A stretch of 64,000 nt of DNA from Endocalyx cinctus. Lineage: Eukaryota; Ascomycota; Sordariomycetes; Amphisphaeriales; Apiosporaceae. The notes under the pieces are model-generated. The model saw only the letters and a program-made list of their open reading frames with translations. It was not told the DNA's origin and searched no databases. A program made the translations under genes and the position numbers. The stretch spans positions 434,001-498,000 of the forward strand of contig BCKC01000001.1 in assembly GCA_001600455.1 (NCBI GenBank), given 5' to 3'. Positions 11,522-22,569 of this stretch are shown piece by piece. Every line of letters starts with the position of its first letter. Positions within the stretch are counted from its first letter, which is position 1.

Positions 11522-12919
11522 TCACGCCAACCACGCCTCCTCATCCCTCTTAAGCCCCCTCATCATCAGCCCCTCGTCAATCGAGCTATCGTCGTCCGGA
11601 TCGTCCTTCTCCTCCGCCACGAGCGGCGGCGGCGACCCGATCTCCGCGCCGAGGTACTCGAACCGGCCCTCCTCGTCCTCGTCGTCGAACATCCACGTCA
11701 TCCCGTTCGCCTCTTCTTCGAGCGGGAAGATCTCGCGCGCGTATTCTTCCAAGTACCGCGGCCCTTCCCACAGCGCCAGCGCGTCCTCGGGGCACCTCTC
11801 GTCGAGCGCGGCGTCCCCGAAGTACGGCGGCTGCCTCTCGGCCGCCTCGTTCGCGGGCGAGTACAGCTTCTCGAGCGCCTCGAGCTGCACGCGGTACCCC
11901 TCGGGGATCTTGACCCGGACGTCGATCTTTCCCCGCTTGTAGCGCACCGGCCTCCCCAGTCCTCGCTCGAAGGCGGCGCACGCTTCCGTGGGCGAGAGGC
12001 ACTCGTACGCGAGCGCGATCCGCTTGCCGTTCCACTTGGCCGGGCCGTCCTTGAACAGCTGGATGATGGCCGGGCCGACGTCGTGCTCGGCGTCGAGCCA
12101 GGGGAGCTTCGCGTGCGGGTGGAAGGGGGCCTGCCATTCGAAGGACCCGTCGGGTTTCAATTCCATGCAGAAGAGTGGGTACGGTAGCGAGGTGAAATTG
12201 TTGTTGTAAATTCCGGTGTAGACGAAAGTGGCGGGTAGGCCGATCTGGCGTATGTACTTCTCTACTTCGTGCTTGGCTGCCCAAAGCGGCAAGGACGGCC
12301 ATGCGGAGTCGTACGACGCGTGGTCGGGCATGGACGAATAGATGTAATGTTGGATTCCCACCCGCTTAGCGGTATCGGCGATAGCTTCTCCGATCTGAAT
12401 CTCGTTACCGTAGAAAGTCGTGTTGACGAAGGCCAATTGAGCGCCTTGGAAAACTTTAGAGATCAATTCTTGATTTACGTAGATTCCGGGAAGGTGACCG
12501 TGCGCCGTGACATCCCTCTGATCGTCTGGTTTTTTCCGGAGATATAATTCCCCAACTAAAACGGTGACGTTGGGGTTTTCAGATACCTCGGTTGCTATCA
12601 CCCCCTCGAGGTTTCGCAACTGCGCACGAACCTTGTAGCCTACCGCCGTGGCTATTCGGATTAAAGATGCCGCCTGGCGACCGCTAGCATTGATAACGGC
12701 AATTGTCTTATCCGGAGACGGCATGGATCGCTTCAACGGACGGAAGCTTAACGAGTTATTTCTCGAGACGGCCGTAATCGGCGAACCCTCCGAATAGGAT
12801 GATCGATTATGTTTATGCCTCGAATACGTCGCCTTCGGAGAGGCGTGGCTATTGTGCTCAGCTGGGGCCGGACGGAAGACCAGATCCGTCCGGATTGGGA
12901 TTGGATTTGAAGGTGGCAT
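11522..12919 (-). CDS. nmrA: NmrA/NMR1 nitrogen metabolite repression regulator
   Basis: An uninterrupted frame gives 465 residues. The core matches the NmrA family. It has a Rossmann-type dinucleotide-binding start KTIAVINASGRQAA (residues 71-84). Other matching segments are AFVNTTFYGNEI, IQHYIYSSMPDHASYD and GIYNNNFTSLPYP; LPWLDAEHDVGPAIIQLFKDG and EEYAREIFPLEEEANGMTWM follow. Members resemble short-chain dehydrogenases but act as sensors: in Aspergillus and Neurospora they bind NAD(P) and restrain the GATA activator AreA/NIT2 when preferred nitrogen is present. The chosen ATG follows a long A/T homopolymer. The frame stays open upstream to 13015, but that part is mostly a phenylalanine run from the homopolymer and is probably 5' UTR. 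An internal ATG at residue 66 is an alternative start. About 70 N-terminal residues and an acidic C-terminal tail of about 60 residues extend beyond the core. Confidence 0.92.
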   Translation of the reverse strand: MPPSNPIPIRTDLVFRPAPAEHNSHASPKATYSRHKHNRSSYSEGSPITAVSRNNSLSFRPLKRSMPSPDKTIAVINASGRQAASLIRIATAVGYKVRAQLRNLEGVIATEVSENPNVTVLVGELYLRKKPDDQRDVTAHGHLPGIYVNQELISKVFQGAQLAFVNTTFYGNEIQIGEAIADTAKRVGIQHYIYSSMPDHASYDSAWPSLPLWAAKHEVEKYIRQIGLPATFVYTGIYNNNFTSLPYPLFCMELKPDGSFEWQAPFHPHAKLPWLDAEHDVGPAIIQLFKDGPAKWNGKRIALAYECLSPTEACAAFERGLGRPVRYKRGKIDVRVKIPEGYRVQLEALEKLYSPANEAAERQPPYFGDAALDERCPEDALALWEGPRYLEEYAREIFPLEEEANGMTWMFDDEDEEGRFEYLGAEIGSPPPLVAEEKDDPDDDSSIDEGLMMRGLKRDEEAWLA

Positions 12920-13666
12920 TGTAGAGGTTGTGTGATATTGCCAATTAAAAAAAAAAAAAAAAAAAAAAGACCAGCAAAGGGAAAAAAAGGAGAAAAGAAA
13001 AACGGACGAACTCAAATAAACTTAATAGTTTTTTGAGAAATGATCCGTCGAGATAACTTGCGTAGGGGGCTTCTGGCGTTTTCAGCGCTAAACGTTCAAG
13101 AAGGTAGACTATGTCAACTAAACTAAAGCAGCCACGGAATAAGAAAAAACGATATGCGCTCCGCTGGTCGGTATTTTCTCTTTTTTGCTTCTTCTTCTCC
13201 TTCCCCTTCTTGGTCTATCTTTCTTTCGTTCTCACTTCTGTCTCAAATATCGTATTTAGATGGGAAGTGTACCGTATGTATGTATGTGTGTATGTAATAC
13301 AAGAGTTGTGGTATATGAGAGAGATAACCAGCGAACGTATATTGACTTTGGAAAGGAGGCCACAAATAGTATAGATAACTACCCAAGGATAGATATAGGG
13401 GCTTTTGTTTTTCTTGTCCAAATAAAAAGACCCAGCTATAATTTTAGAAAGAAAGAAAAAAAGCAAAAAAAAAAGAAAAAAACAACAACACAAATCGGCT
13501 CGAATGAGCCGAGCCTATCGCAAGGTGACGATATACCCAGTTTGATTCTCGCAGAGAAGGGATCAGGTGCCTAACCTTGGGAACGGGCCTATAAGAAAGC
13601 TAAGATTTTGCCGGCGGGAGAGGGAGGTGTGTTTGCTGTGTAACCAACGTGTACGGGCTACTTAAG

Positions 13667-13681
<15 letters not shown>

Positions 13682-13708
<27 letters not shown>
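13682..13708. repeat. 27-base T homopolymer
   Basis: This is an uninterrupted T run preceded by CTTTT units. Similar long T runs lie at 16208-16237 and 18209-18230, and a 20-base A run lies at about 13.0 kb next to NmrA. Confidence 0.9.
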
Positions 13709-13712
<4 letters not shown>

Positions 13713-13950
13713 GCTTATCTCAAAAGGGAAATGTTGGGTGGTAACATGGGATTTTACCAGAATCTGATAACGAAAATGGAACCCTTTTAGACTTGCGACG
13801 CGCTGAATAAAAAAGTGATTTAAAAGAACAAAAAGTGAACTAAAATCAAAAGTTCAGAAACTTGTCCAGGATCATTCCCTTTTAAAAACGGTGGGGTACC
13901 CTATACTTCTTCAAAAGGCTGTAGCAGTCTACAAGCATGTACATGTAACC

Positions 13951-14033
13951 ATAATATATATATAAATATATATATGAATATATAAATATATATATGAATA
14001 TATAAATATAAATATATATAAGTATAATAATGT
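13951..14033. repeat. AT-rich tandem repeat, unit about 20 bp
   Basis: A unit reading approximately ATAAATATATATATGAATAT repeats about two and a half times, then degenerates into ATAAATATAAATATATATAAG. The tract is almost pure A+T. Confidence 0.75.
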
Positions 14034-14558
14034 AAGTTATGATAAGAGAGGGTGGGTGGTGTTTAGTAGTTCAAAAGACCGTTTGACCGATGAACAGGTA
14101 AAAAGAGTCTAATAACTGACTGAGTAAGGTTTCAACAAGAAACCCGGCGGGATAACTAGCGGATAGAGGGGGAAATTCAGATATAAATTTTAAGAATAAA
14201 AAAAGAAAAAAATCAGAGAAAGAGAAAAGAGAGAGAGAAATAGGTAGATGTGGGAGAAGAAAAGGAGAGAGAGAAAAAAAAAAGGGTAGAAGAAAATAAA
14301 TGAGGATTAATTAGGTTTCTAGATAAGCTGGAGTACAGTAGCGTAACTCTAGCGAGAAGGCGTTGACACTTTTTTTTTTTCTTTTTGGCGGAGTTAATCA
14401 GTTGACTGACTGGTTGGTCTGTGGATCCGCTCCCGAAGGGTAGAAAATGGTACTTACCGTCGGGGATAGTAACGAGAAGGATGAAAAATTAAGGTATGGT
14501 ACGTAGATAAAATATACGAGATAGATACCTAAGATTGAGATAGATAAAGGGATAGGGG

Positions 14559-14620
14559 TATATGTATGTATGTATGTATGTGTGTGTGTGTGTATGTGTG
14601 TGTGTGTATGTGTGTGATAT
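14559..14620. repeat. TATG / TG microsatellite
   Basis: Four TATG units pass into TG repeats interrupted twice by TATG, a compound microsatellite in intergenic DNA. Confidence 0.85.
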
Positions 14621-16204
14621 GTGTGGTATTTGTATAAGTATGTAAAGTGTATATAGTATATAATTCAATGTATATACTTAATACTCGATATATAATATAT
14701 TAGGTATGTACGTATGTACGTATGTGCGTATGTATACTCAATAAAGATACTACGTAGGATAACTTGATGTGTGACAAAAATAAGACTGACTTGATTTGAC
14801 TCGACTTGACTTGACACATTTACCTAGGTTATAAACCGTTTGGATGATCACACACTTATCAGTAATTATGTAGGTATATAATACGTACATATAAACCAGT
14901 TACATAGTTGTAAAAATAAAATGGAACTCCAAATCGTCCTAAACTTATGTCATTAGGCAATATATTTCCCCTTCCTAGTATCCATTAACAAATTTATACC
15001 TCAAAGTCTTGGTATTTATCAATAGAATTGTTCTAGTAAGTAAAAGAATACAGAAAAAAGAAAAAGAGAAGAAAAAAAAAATACACGGATATAAAGCCGA
15101 GAAGATATGGAGACTCCGGAGAAGGAAGGCGAAAGAAGGCTGAGGATGATTTCATTTTAAAAAGTCAATGTGGTGGGAATTACGGAGTAGTGTGTAGTGT
15201 AGGTTAGATAGAATCTTGATCCAATAAAATACATAGTAACCGGAAACGTGGTAAAAGGATTTCGAAGCATGCTAAAAGATGAATCGATGATAGGGTGAGG
15301 CCTATTATTATTCATTACCTAAAGAAAAGGTAAGAGAATCCTTTAAAAAGTTAGGCTTCATCGATACTATTACACCTCGTGTGTCATTTGCTTTGGTTCG
15401 TTTCTATTGAGGGTCTCTTTTCTAGGTATTTGCCCTCCGGGTTATTTCTAAACCTAGGTTCCTCCATACGGCCTGGACCGCGGGACCCGTTTTCATTTAC
15501 TCAAAGTACCTAAAGGCTAATGGATAGAGATACCTAAATAGATATCTGACTCGGAGTGGGAAAAGAGGGAGAGTAGACCAGAGAGAGGAGAGGAGAAGGA
15601 AAAAAAAAAAAGGCGCAACCCAGTCGAAATAATATCGTTTGATTTATTTTATTTTATTTTGCGTACGGAGTATGTGTAAGGGTATATATTCATTTCTTCT
15701 TATCTTTCATTTTTCTTTGGTCTGTTTCAGTATACTCACTCCTCCGCCGCTCCTGTTTACTTGCTTACCCCCCGCAGGTTGTACGTGAATTATATAAGAT
15801 AAGCGAGTTAAAATAAATATACATAGTACAATAAAAAAAATACATCATATACTATTTAACGTAGTATAAAATGATAAGTGACTGATCTGATTTTTTGGGT
15901 TTTTTTTTCCTTGATCGCGTGGTGTTGCTGTCTTGAAAATGGGACGGTATCGGAGGACCCAATATTTCAGATTAGGTAAATATCATAAAATTGATTGGGT
16001 AGGGTGTTAAAACTCCTTTATTCATCACGTCATTATTACGAAACACAACTTATCTCATCTCGACCGCTCAAAAGTTATTAATCGAGGGAAAAAATAATGG
16101 GGGAGGGAGAAAAAAAAAAGGAGGTTATTATCTCTGTACATACACGTGTAATACTTAATCAAATACGGAGTACTTATTTTTTATTATGTATTACCTTTTT
16201 ATTA

Positions 16205-16207
<3 letters not shown>

Positions 16208-16237
<30 letters not shown>
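16208..16237. repeat. 30-base T homopolymer
   Basis: This uninterrupted T run is the longest in the window. An open frame through it is an artefact of the homopolymer. Confidence 0.9.
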
Positions 16238-16241
<4 letters not shown>

Positions 16242-16685
16242 CGCCAATATATATACTTATAGATTATGCATGTTTGAAGGACTTCGGATATGCAAGATAT
16301 GATTGTCAACCCTAAAAAACTGATATACTAATATCCATATCTGCACCTCGAGTTATTTCGACGAGAGTAAGAATGACGATGGATTGATGAGGCAGCGGAA
16401 AGTAACGATACCATCCCCCGGCTTGGGGAGGAATGGTGAGCGGTGATGCACATTGCATAAAAAGTACTGTACCTAGGGCCTATGATTTCGTGGCGCGTCC
16501 TATGCGAACTACATATACGTATATACATACATACACCTACCTACCTAGTAAGTCGCGGTAGGCACGGTCATCTATCTGTATGACATCGAATCCTCCCGTT
16601 TGACAAGCGACCGAGCCCTGTTTATCTTTATATATATACGTATTACAACCAGATTACGTTGTAATACTGCTGTGTGACGGTGACG

Positions 16686-16712
16686 AGGTAGAGATAGAGA
16701 TAGAGATAGAGG
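16686..16712. repeat. AGAGAT hexanucleotide microsatellite
   Basis: About four units of TAGAGA/AGAGAT occur in intergenic DNA. Open frames across it encode low-complexity Ser/Leu or Tyr/Leu stretches and are not genes. Confidence 0.75.
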
Positions 16713-18593
16713 GAAAAAGGCAAAGGACAAAAAAAGGGGGCGAGATAAGGCGAAAAAAAATAACTTTTCTTTCTTTCGTATTCTTTTCCTAGACATCTCG
16801 CCTGCTTGGTTGGTTTACCGGGACATGCGTCCATCTGGTCTGTAAAGGCTAATTAAATCTTACCGAGCAAGACTTTGCGTAATGATATGGCATGCATATC
16901 TATCTGCCATCGACACACGTTTGACACACCGGTGAGTGAAAAATCTCGTCTACTCCTGCTACCTAAGGAAATAGGTCTTTGAAATGAGGAAAAACCTCAA
17001 CACCCCCCGGCAATCTTACTATTTGTTACACCATTTTACCTGATATTTGCTCTCTCTCTTTTTTTTTTCCTTTTTCAATCTCCTCTCTGTACCTCTTCTC
17101 CTCTATCTTTATCTCCAGCCTCGTTAGCTTCGCTTGTCAAACTCTACATCGGTACCACTAGCAGTGAACATTCCAGTCACGATTAATTATTAGAGAAGGC
17201 AACCCGGTCCAAAATGAAATAAGTCTAATTTTAAATCAATGATATTCTTTTCGCGGCGCCGGCCGCGTTCCGACTTCCTATCGAGATCTTCAGAAGTTCC
17301 TAATCGTTCTAGTTATCCTTCTATCTATTGACCGTTCATCACACTAGATTTTGTTTTTTTTTTGACTATCTTCGCCTTTTTTTTTCTTCTTTGTTCCTTA
17401 ATGCCGTCTTCCGAAAGGATGAAAAAAAAGTGACAGGGCTAAGGGATGTCCGTAATCTAGATAGATAGGATTAAGAAACAAACCTTGCTTATCTCTTACA
17501 TATATACATATATACATAGTACATCCCTAAAGGAACGTCGCATCTGCATAGACAAATTTCGTACATACATTAGTCTGTACGTAATGCCGAGTGTCGGAGA
17601 AAAAAAAAAAAAAAACAGCATGACGAGACAGGCAGAGAGATAGAGAGAGAGAAAATCTTCCCTTGCGGGGTAATTTAGTATAGTAGCATTTTCTCTCTCT
17701 CTCTCTCTTCTTTTCTTGCTCTCTTCTACCTTACCCCGCGGGGTTTTTCGGGAGTGTAAAAAAAAAGTAACCCAGTTCTTTTTCTCCTCGTAGATAGATA
17801 TAAATATATATACACGCACTTATGCAGACCTTTTTTTCCAGCTCGCTGTCTTTACCGAATTCGATTTTCACCGAGTCAAAGTCGTTATCGCTGGTATCCC
17901 CTGGTACATTCTATACATACATATACACGTGCACATTCACAACCATCCCTCTAGGTTAGATATTTTCTCTCTCCCTCGCTATCTCACACCAATAGGTTTT
18001 TATATAAACCCATTCGCATTAAAAACGTAACAAATTTCTCCATCTGGGATAATCTTGGAAATGAAGATAAATCCACCTTCACGAATTGGATGTGTCATAG
18101 CGTGAATCGGGCCCACGTGAAGCAGAGTTGAAAACATATTGGTAAAGGTAAGGAAAAGAAAAAACTCGGGATGAAAAGTAGCGGACCGGCTTCAACGTGC
18201 CGATATTCTTTTTTTTTTTTTTTTTTTTTTAATAAATAAGTTTAGTGCAAGTTCTTCTTACGCTACGATATAGTGTACGTAGATCGTGTCTTGCTGGAAC
18301 GATCGATAGTTTGAAAAAGATGAACATATAGAATAATAATAATCTTCCCTAAACTAGAGTAAGAAAATCATCTTTTTTGCCTTGACAAGTTTGAAAAAGT
18401 TGGTACATCGGCTAGATCCATTAGTTCGGGTTCCCCATCAGATGACCTAGATTGTATGCTACATATGTGGATAACCTATCGTTACCCATTCGTCCCGTTT
18501 CTTTTTACTACCTATATGTACATGTACTTTTTTTTTCTCGGACTCGACCCAACCTCTTTTTAGGCCAATCTAGACAAATCAAAAAAATCTCCA

Positions 18594-21500
18594 CTAAGGA
18601 ACCGACTTCCATGCGTTTGTAGCCGCGAAAAAGTTCGAAAACTCGTTCATCGGGTTCCCGTTAACGTTATGCCGGTATTGCTGCTGTTGTGGTTGCGGTT
18701 GCTGACCATGTGGCCACCCAGACGGACTGTCGTTGCTGCTGCTACCTTGTTTCCACATATCGGATACCGCCGGCGGCGATGATTGTAGTGGACCGGTCTG
18801 GATATTGTCCATAGGACCACGTGCCATAGCGTCGAAATGGCTCTGCGACATCTTGTTAGACGCCATTGATTCTTCTACGTAGTATAGTCATCAAGTCTCA
18901 AGGGGGGAAGAGCAAAACTCACCCAGTCATACTCGGCCTCAAAGTCGCCCCACGGATCAGCAGCGCTGAGATTCATCTGCTGTCCACCAGGAGGTCCAGT
19001 TCCTACTGCCGCTGCCGCCGCCGCCGCCGCTGCCGTACCGTTACCACCCTCCGTCGCCAAGTCGTTCGACCACAAGAACCTGGCGGTCGCGTCGACGACG
19101 TCGAGGTTCATGAAATCCTGCATGCCGGGCGGGTTCTCAAACGCGACGGCGCCGCCGTCGCGCGTGTTCTGATTCTGGCTACTACTACTACTACGGGTCC
19201 CGCCACCGTTTGCCGGCGGGCTGGCCGTGGCCATGGTCGCGTTCGTGGCCGAGGTAGATTCGGTGCGGGTGCTGCTGATATTCAGCCCGGCCATCGACGA
19301 CGACGACGTCTCCTCGCTGTACGCGCCGGTATCGACGCTGCTGCTCCTGCCGTCGTGCGGGGTCGAGTTTCCTCGCCGCGATTCCGGTCCGTACCCAAAA
19401 CCTCCCACCGCGGCGCCCAAGAATCCGCGACTGTCCAGGTTTTGGGCGGCCGTCGTGCTCTGAGCCGTTTGGTTTCTATCCATTTCTGTCTCCGCTGGTT
19501 TTCCTGCTCTCCGATCACAGTAATGTACACCGGCGCCGATCTCTGAGCCGTTCTCCCGCATTCCCAACTCTTCCGAGATCTTGTCTAGCATGGTCTTAAC
19601 CACGCCAGCCGGCTTGGTGCATTCATTGACACGAGCCGCGACCTCGCTCCAGACCTCGTGCGAGCGTTTAAGAATGGCCAGGAGCTCGTCCTTGGTCCTG
19701 AGTCGTTGGCACGCGAAATTACCATCTTGCACGGGCCAGGGGTAGTTTCGAGACCGGATGACGAGCGCGACGACCATGTCGGCGAGCAAGAAGTCGTTTA
19801 CGGCGAGGCTGGACATGAACCAGGCGCTCTGGTTGAGCATGCCGCCCGGCCGGCATAGCTCGCCCATGCTGGACTGGTAGTCGAGCAAAGCGATGGCCGC
19901 TTCGAGACACATGTGCCGCGAGTACGCGTGCTCCGGCTTGGGCGACGCCTCTACCAGGTAACGCCGGTGCAGCACGCAGCGGCTCTTCTGATAAAGGGAG
20001 GCGAGGCCGAATCGCTGGATCACCTGCATGGGCGGGTCGATGAGGGACTCCTGGATCGGCTTCACTTTCATGAAGGACGGGATCCCGGCCCAGATCTCGT
20101 TAAGCTTAGAGTCGACGCGCATAGTCTCGGCATACGTAGGCATGGTCAGGGAGTGGGAGAGGCGGGCGCCGAGCCCGAACGCCCTCGAGATAAGCGACTT
20201 GCAAATAGGGTAGGTGAGTTGCGTATAATCTTCTAGCGATCTTGCCGGTGGCAGCTCGGTCGAGTCTTCGTTGAAGTCCGAGTCGTACAGATTTCGCGGC
20301 AGCGCCACATCACTCTCGATGCCATGAATCATGCATGGAAGACCGAGATGGAACGAGGTAAGGAGATCAATCTGAACGGCGAGGTTCCATAGACGGCGCC
20401 GCATCTCACCATCGAAGACGCTGATGTTAGGCAGCTTGCTCGGGTCTCGGTGCAGACCCATCTTCAGCATCAGCCGGATCACCGTCGAACATAATAGGTA
20501 GCAGTTCACTTGTGACACACGATTTGATATGAACTCTCCCTCAATGTACAAGACCTACTACACGTAAGCTTTCTAAACCCTGATCTGAATACTAAATTTA
20601 TAGAATTCACGACGAGGTGACTGGATAGAAGACGATGTAAGGAGTTGTTACTTACTAGGAAATCGGTTAGCGTTTATCTTCGAGAATAAGACGGAAATAT
20701 TCTAGGTCATTACTTACCCAAGGCCTGCAACGTAAACCGTCCCGGTTGTGAGTACTTTCCCCAAACAAGCGCCCAGCCGCATGCCCCCCTATATTGCCTG
20801 AACCTGTCCATAGAGGACATATTTGTGTTATCGACCTCCAGTTCGTGAGGTGCCATAAAGGTAGAAAATAAGGTGGCTAAGGCAAGGATCATGAAGAGGC
20901 AAGCTATCCAGTGTAAGTCGGCCTTGTATGGATCCGCTAAAAATTCATTATATTGTTTGAGGAAAGTTGGGATATGTATAATATCTTGTACATGCCCAAG
21001 CAGTAGTTAGCAGAGGAAAATACAAAGGAATCGATATATCCATATGTATATAAAAACGTTTACTCACGCTGCGAGGGGCTATTAGAATTAAAATATCGAT
21101 TTATGAGACGATCCATGACACCTTTCTCGGGTAAGAGCGACAACATCTGCTCTCTATCCCTCGGTACTCCCTTGGAGAAGAGAAGCACCTCGTTGGAGCC
21201 TATCATGCTGCTTTCGTAAGGATCTTCAAATTCTTCGTCCTCTTCCGGGTCCTCAAAGTAATTTTTCAACTCGTCGAGCTATTGTTTAAAAGTTAACCAA
21301 AACTGGTCTTGATAATAAATAAATAAATAGAGGGGAAATATGCCTAAAGAAAGGGTATTGGTGGGGAATTATATGGATGGGTGGTGATATAGCGAGACTA
21401 AAGAGAAAAAAAACGTACGTCTTCCAAAATAGCCATAAAGTGAGTACCGCCGACGAAGTTCGTCGCGCGCTCGCTATGAACGACGGAGCCGCCCGTATCC

Positions 21501-22015
21501 GTCATCTCCGAAGGTTCCGACGACGAGACGGCGTCCGCTCTCGGGTAGCCTGGTTCTCCTCCTTGCTGGCGAGGCTCCCTCTGACTAAGATTCGGATGAG
21601 CTTGGCCTTCTGGACCTTGGCCCTGGCCCTCGGTATCGATCATCTCGCGCACCATGCCTTCCAGACGCTTAAGCCGGGCGGCCATGCTCTTCGAGGCCTT
21701 GGGCTTTTCCGGCTTGGGCGCGTACACGCACCGGCCGGGTTTGCCCTTTTTCATGCACTGGGCGCACGGCTTGTCGCGGTCGCATTTTAGCTTCGAGGCG
21801 CGACAAGGCCCGCAGGACAAAAGAACTCTCGTCCTCTTTTGCTGTTGCGTAGCGCTGTGCGCTGAACCCGATGTCAAGTTTCTTGGTAGTTGTTGTTGTT
21901 GATGATGATGCTGCTGCTGTTCGCCCGGATATTGGCTGCCGCTGCTAATACTACCGGCCCCATCTTCCGGGCTTTGGCTCTGGCTCTGGCTAAATTCAGG
22001 CGACGACAAAGACAT
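18594..22015 (-). CDS. Zn2Cys6 fungal-specific transcription factor with a predicted twin intron
   Basis: The model has five exons and about 968 residues: 22015-21419, 21278-21068, 20936-20719, 20554-18923 and 18842-18594. A binuclear zinc cluster has Cys at 68, 71, 78, 84, 87 and 96 (core CGPCRASKLKCDR). It is followed by a basic/coiled linker (MAARLKRLEGMVREMID). The middle is a Fungal_trans domain: PDPYKADLHWIACLF, then RLMLKMGLHRDPSKLPN and GEMRRRLWNLAVQIDLLTS. The C-terminal third is disordered with Ser, Ala and Gly/Gln runs. It should be a nuclear sequence-specific regulator; targets are unknown. Joining exons 3 and 4 by one ordinary intron breaks the frame, while a two-step stwintron (separate entry) restores LQALVLYIEGEF. 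The final acceptor is uncertain: 18842 (CAG after TCTAAC) and 18851 both keep the frame. Confidence 0.85.
20555..20718 (-). other. Predicted [D1,2] spliceosomal twin intron (stwintron)
   Basis: The gap between exons 3 and 4 of the Zn2Cys6 gene cannot be one canonical intron: GT at 20717 to AG before 20554 gives a frameshift and a stop within four codons. Instead, an internal intron runs 20717-20655 (63 nt, donor GTAAGTAATG, perfect GCTAAC branch site, acceptor TTTCCTAG). It lies between the first base (G at 20718) and second base (T at 20654) of an outer donor. Removing it creates G+TAAGTAAC, a good donor. The outer intron (101 nt) then runs to TAGTAG before 20554. The two-step result is in frame and gives residues expected for the family. 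Both donors share GTAAGTAA, consistent with donor duplication. Stwintrons are known from filamentous ascomycetes; this instance is my inference from sequence. Confidence 0.75.
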
Positions 22016-22538
22016 GTTTCCGTCTTCTTTCCTGCTTCTTTGAAAATCCTCTAATTTGTGATATTATTTGCGAGTTAAGAGATGAGCAGTGTTCTGAAGA
22101 TCTAGTTCTTTTTAACTATTTGATGCGGTGAATATACTTCGCGGAAGGATGTTCAAAAGTAGGTATTGACAAATTTAGATTACTAATGACGGATAGACCA
22201 CTTGGGCGTCCTTCTGTGCCGCAACCGCTCCTTCTCACCTCTTCTCTCTGGATGTCGGTTTCTAGAAAACTCGGTTTTTGTTAAAAACGAGGTGAAAAGG
22301 GAATAAGTTACGAAGATGGGGAGTTTAACTGATATCAATATAGCCTAGGCAGTTTTTAAGTTTTCGTACTTAGGTAGGTAGGTATTCATATGTATTGACA
22401 CGATGTAGTGTAAGATTTATTGGTTAAGGCTTTTATATGGACGGCGATGTAGAGAGTACTTAAGTAAGTTGACTGCTTACTCTAGTTGTATAAATACCTA
22501 GGTAGGTAGAAACTGTAGGTACCTAAGTATTCTGTAGG

Positions 22539-22569
<31 letters not shown>

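Larger units (their letters stand above)
12920..18593. other. Gene-poor, microsatellite-rich stretch (5.7 kb)
   Basis: No gene is supported on either strand; open frames are short and low-complexity. Contents: long T runs (13682-13708, 16208-16237, 18209-18230), a 20-bp AT-rich tandem repeat near 13.95 kb, a TATG/TG tract at 14.56 kb, an AGAGAT tract at 16.69 kb, and three TACGGAGTA motifs at 15181, 15664 and 16164. The left part must hold the NmrA promoter and 5' UTR. The right part lies downstream of the Zn2Cys6 gene. Confidence 0.55.

Noticed and set aside
12920..13015. Upstream extension of the NmrA frame with a poly-Phe stretch
   Set aside because: The extension comes from an A/T homopolymer and lacks protein-like composition; the ATG at 12919 is a better start.
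18867..18923. Read-through end of exon 4 of the first Zn2Cys6 gene (stop at 18875)
   Set aside because: A strong GTGAGT donor lies at 18922 and an in-frame exon with sensible composition follows, so a last intron is more likely.
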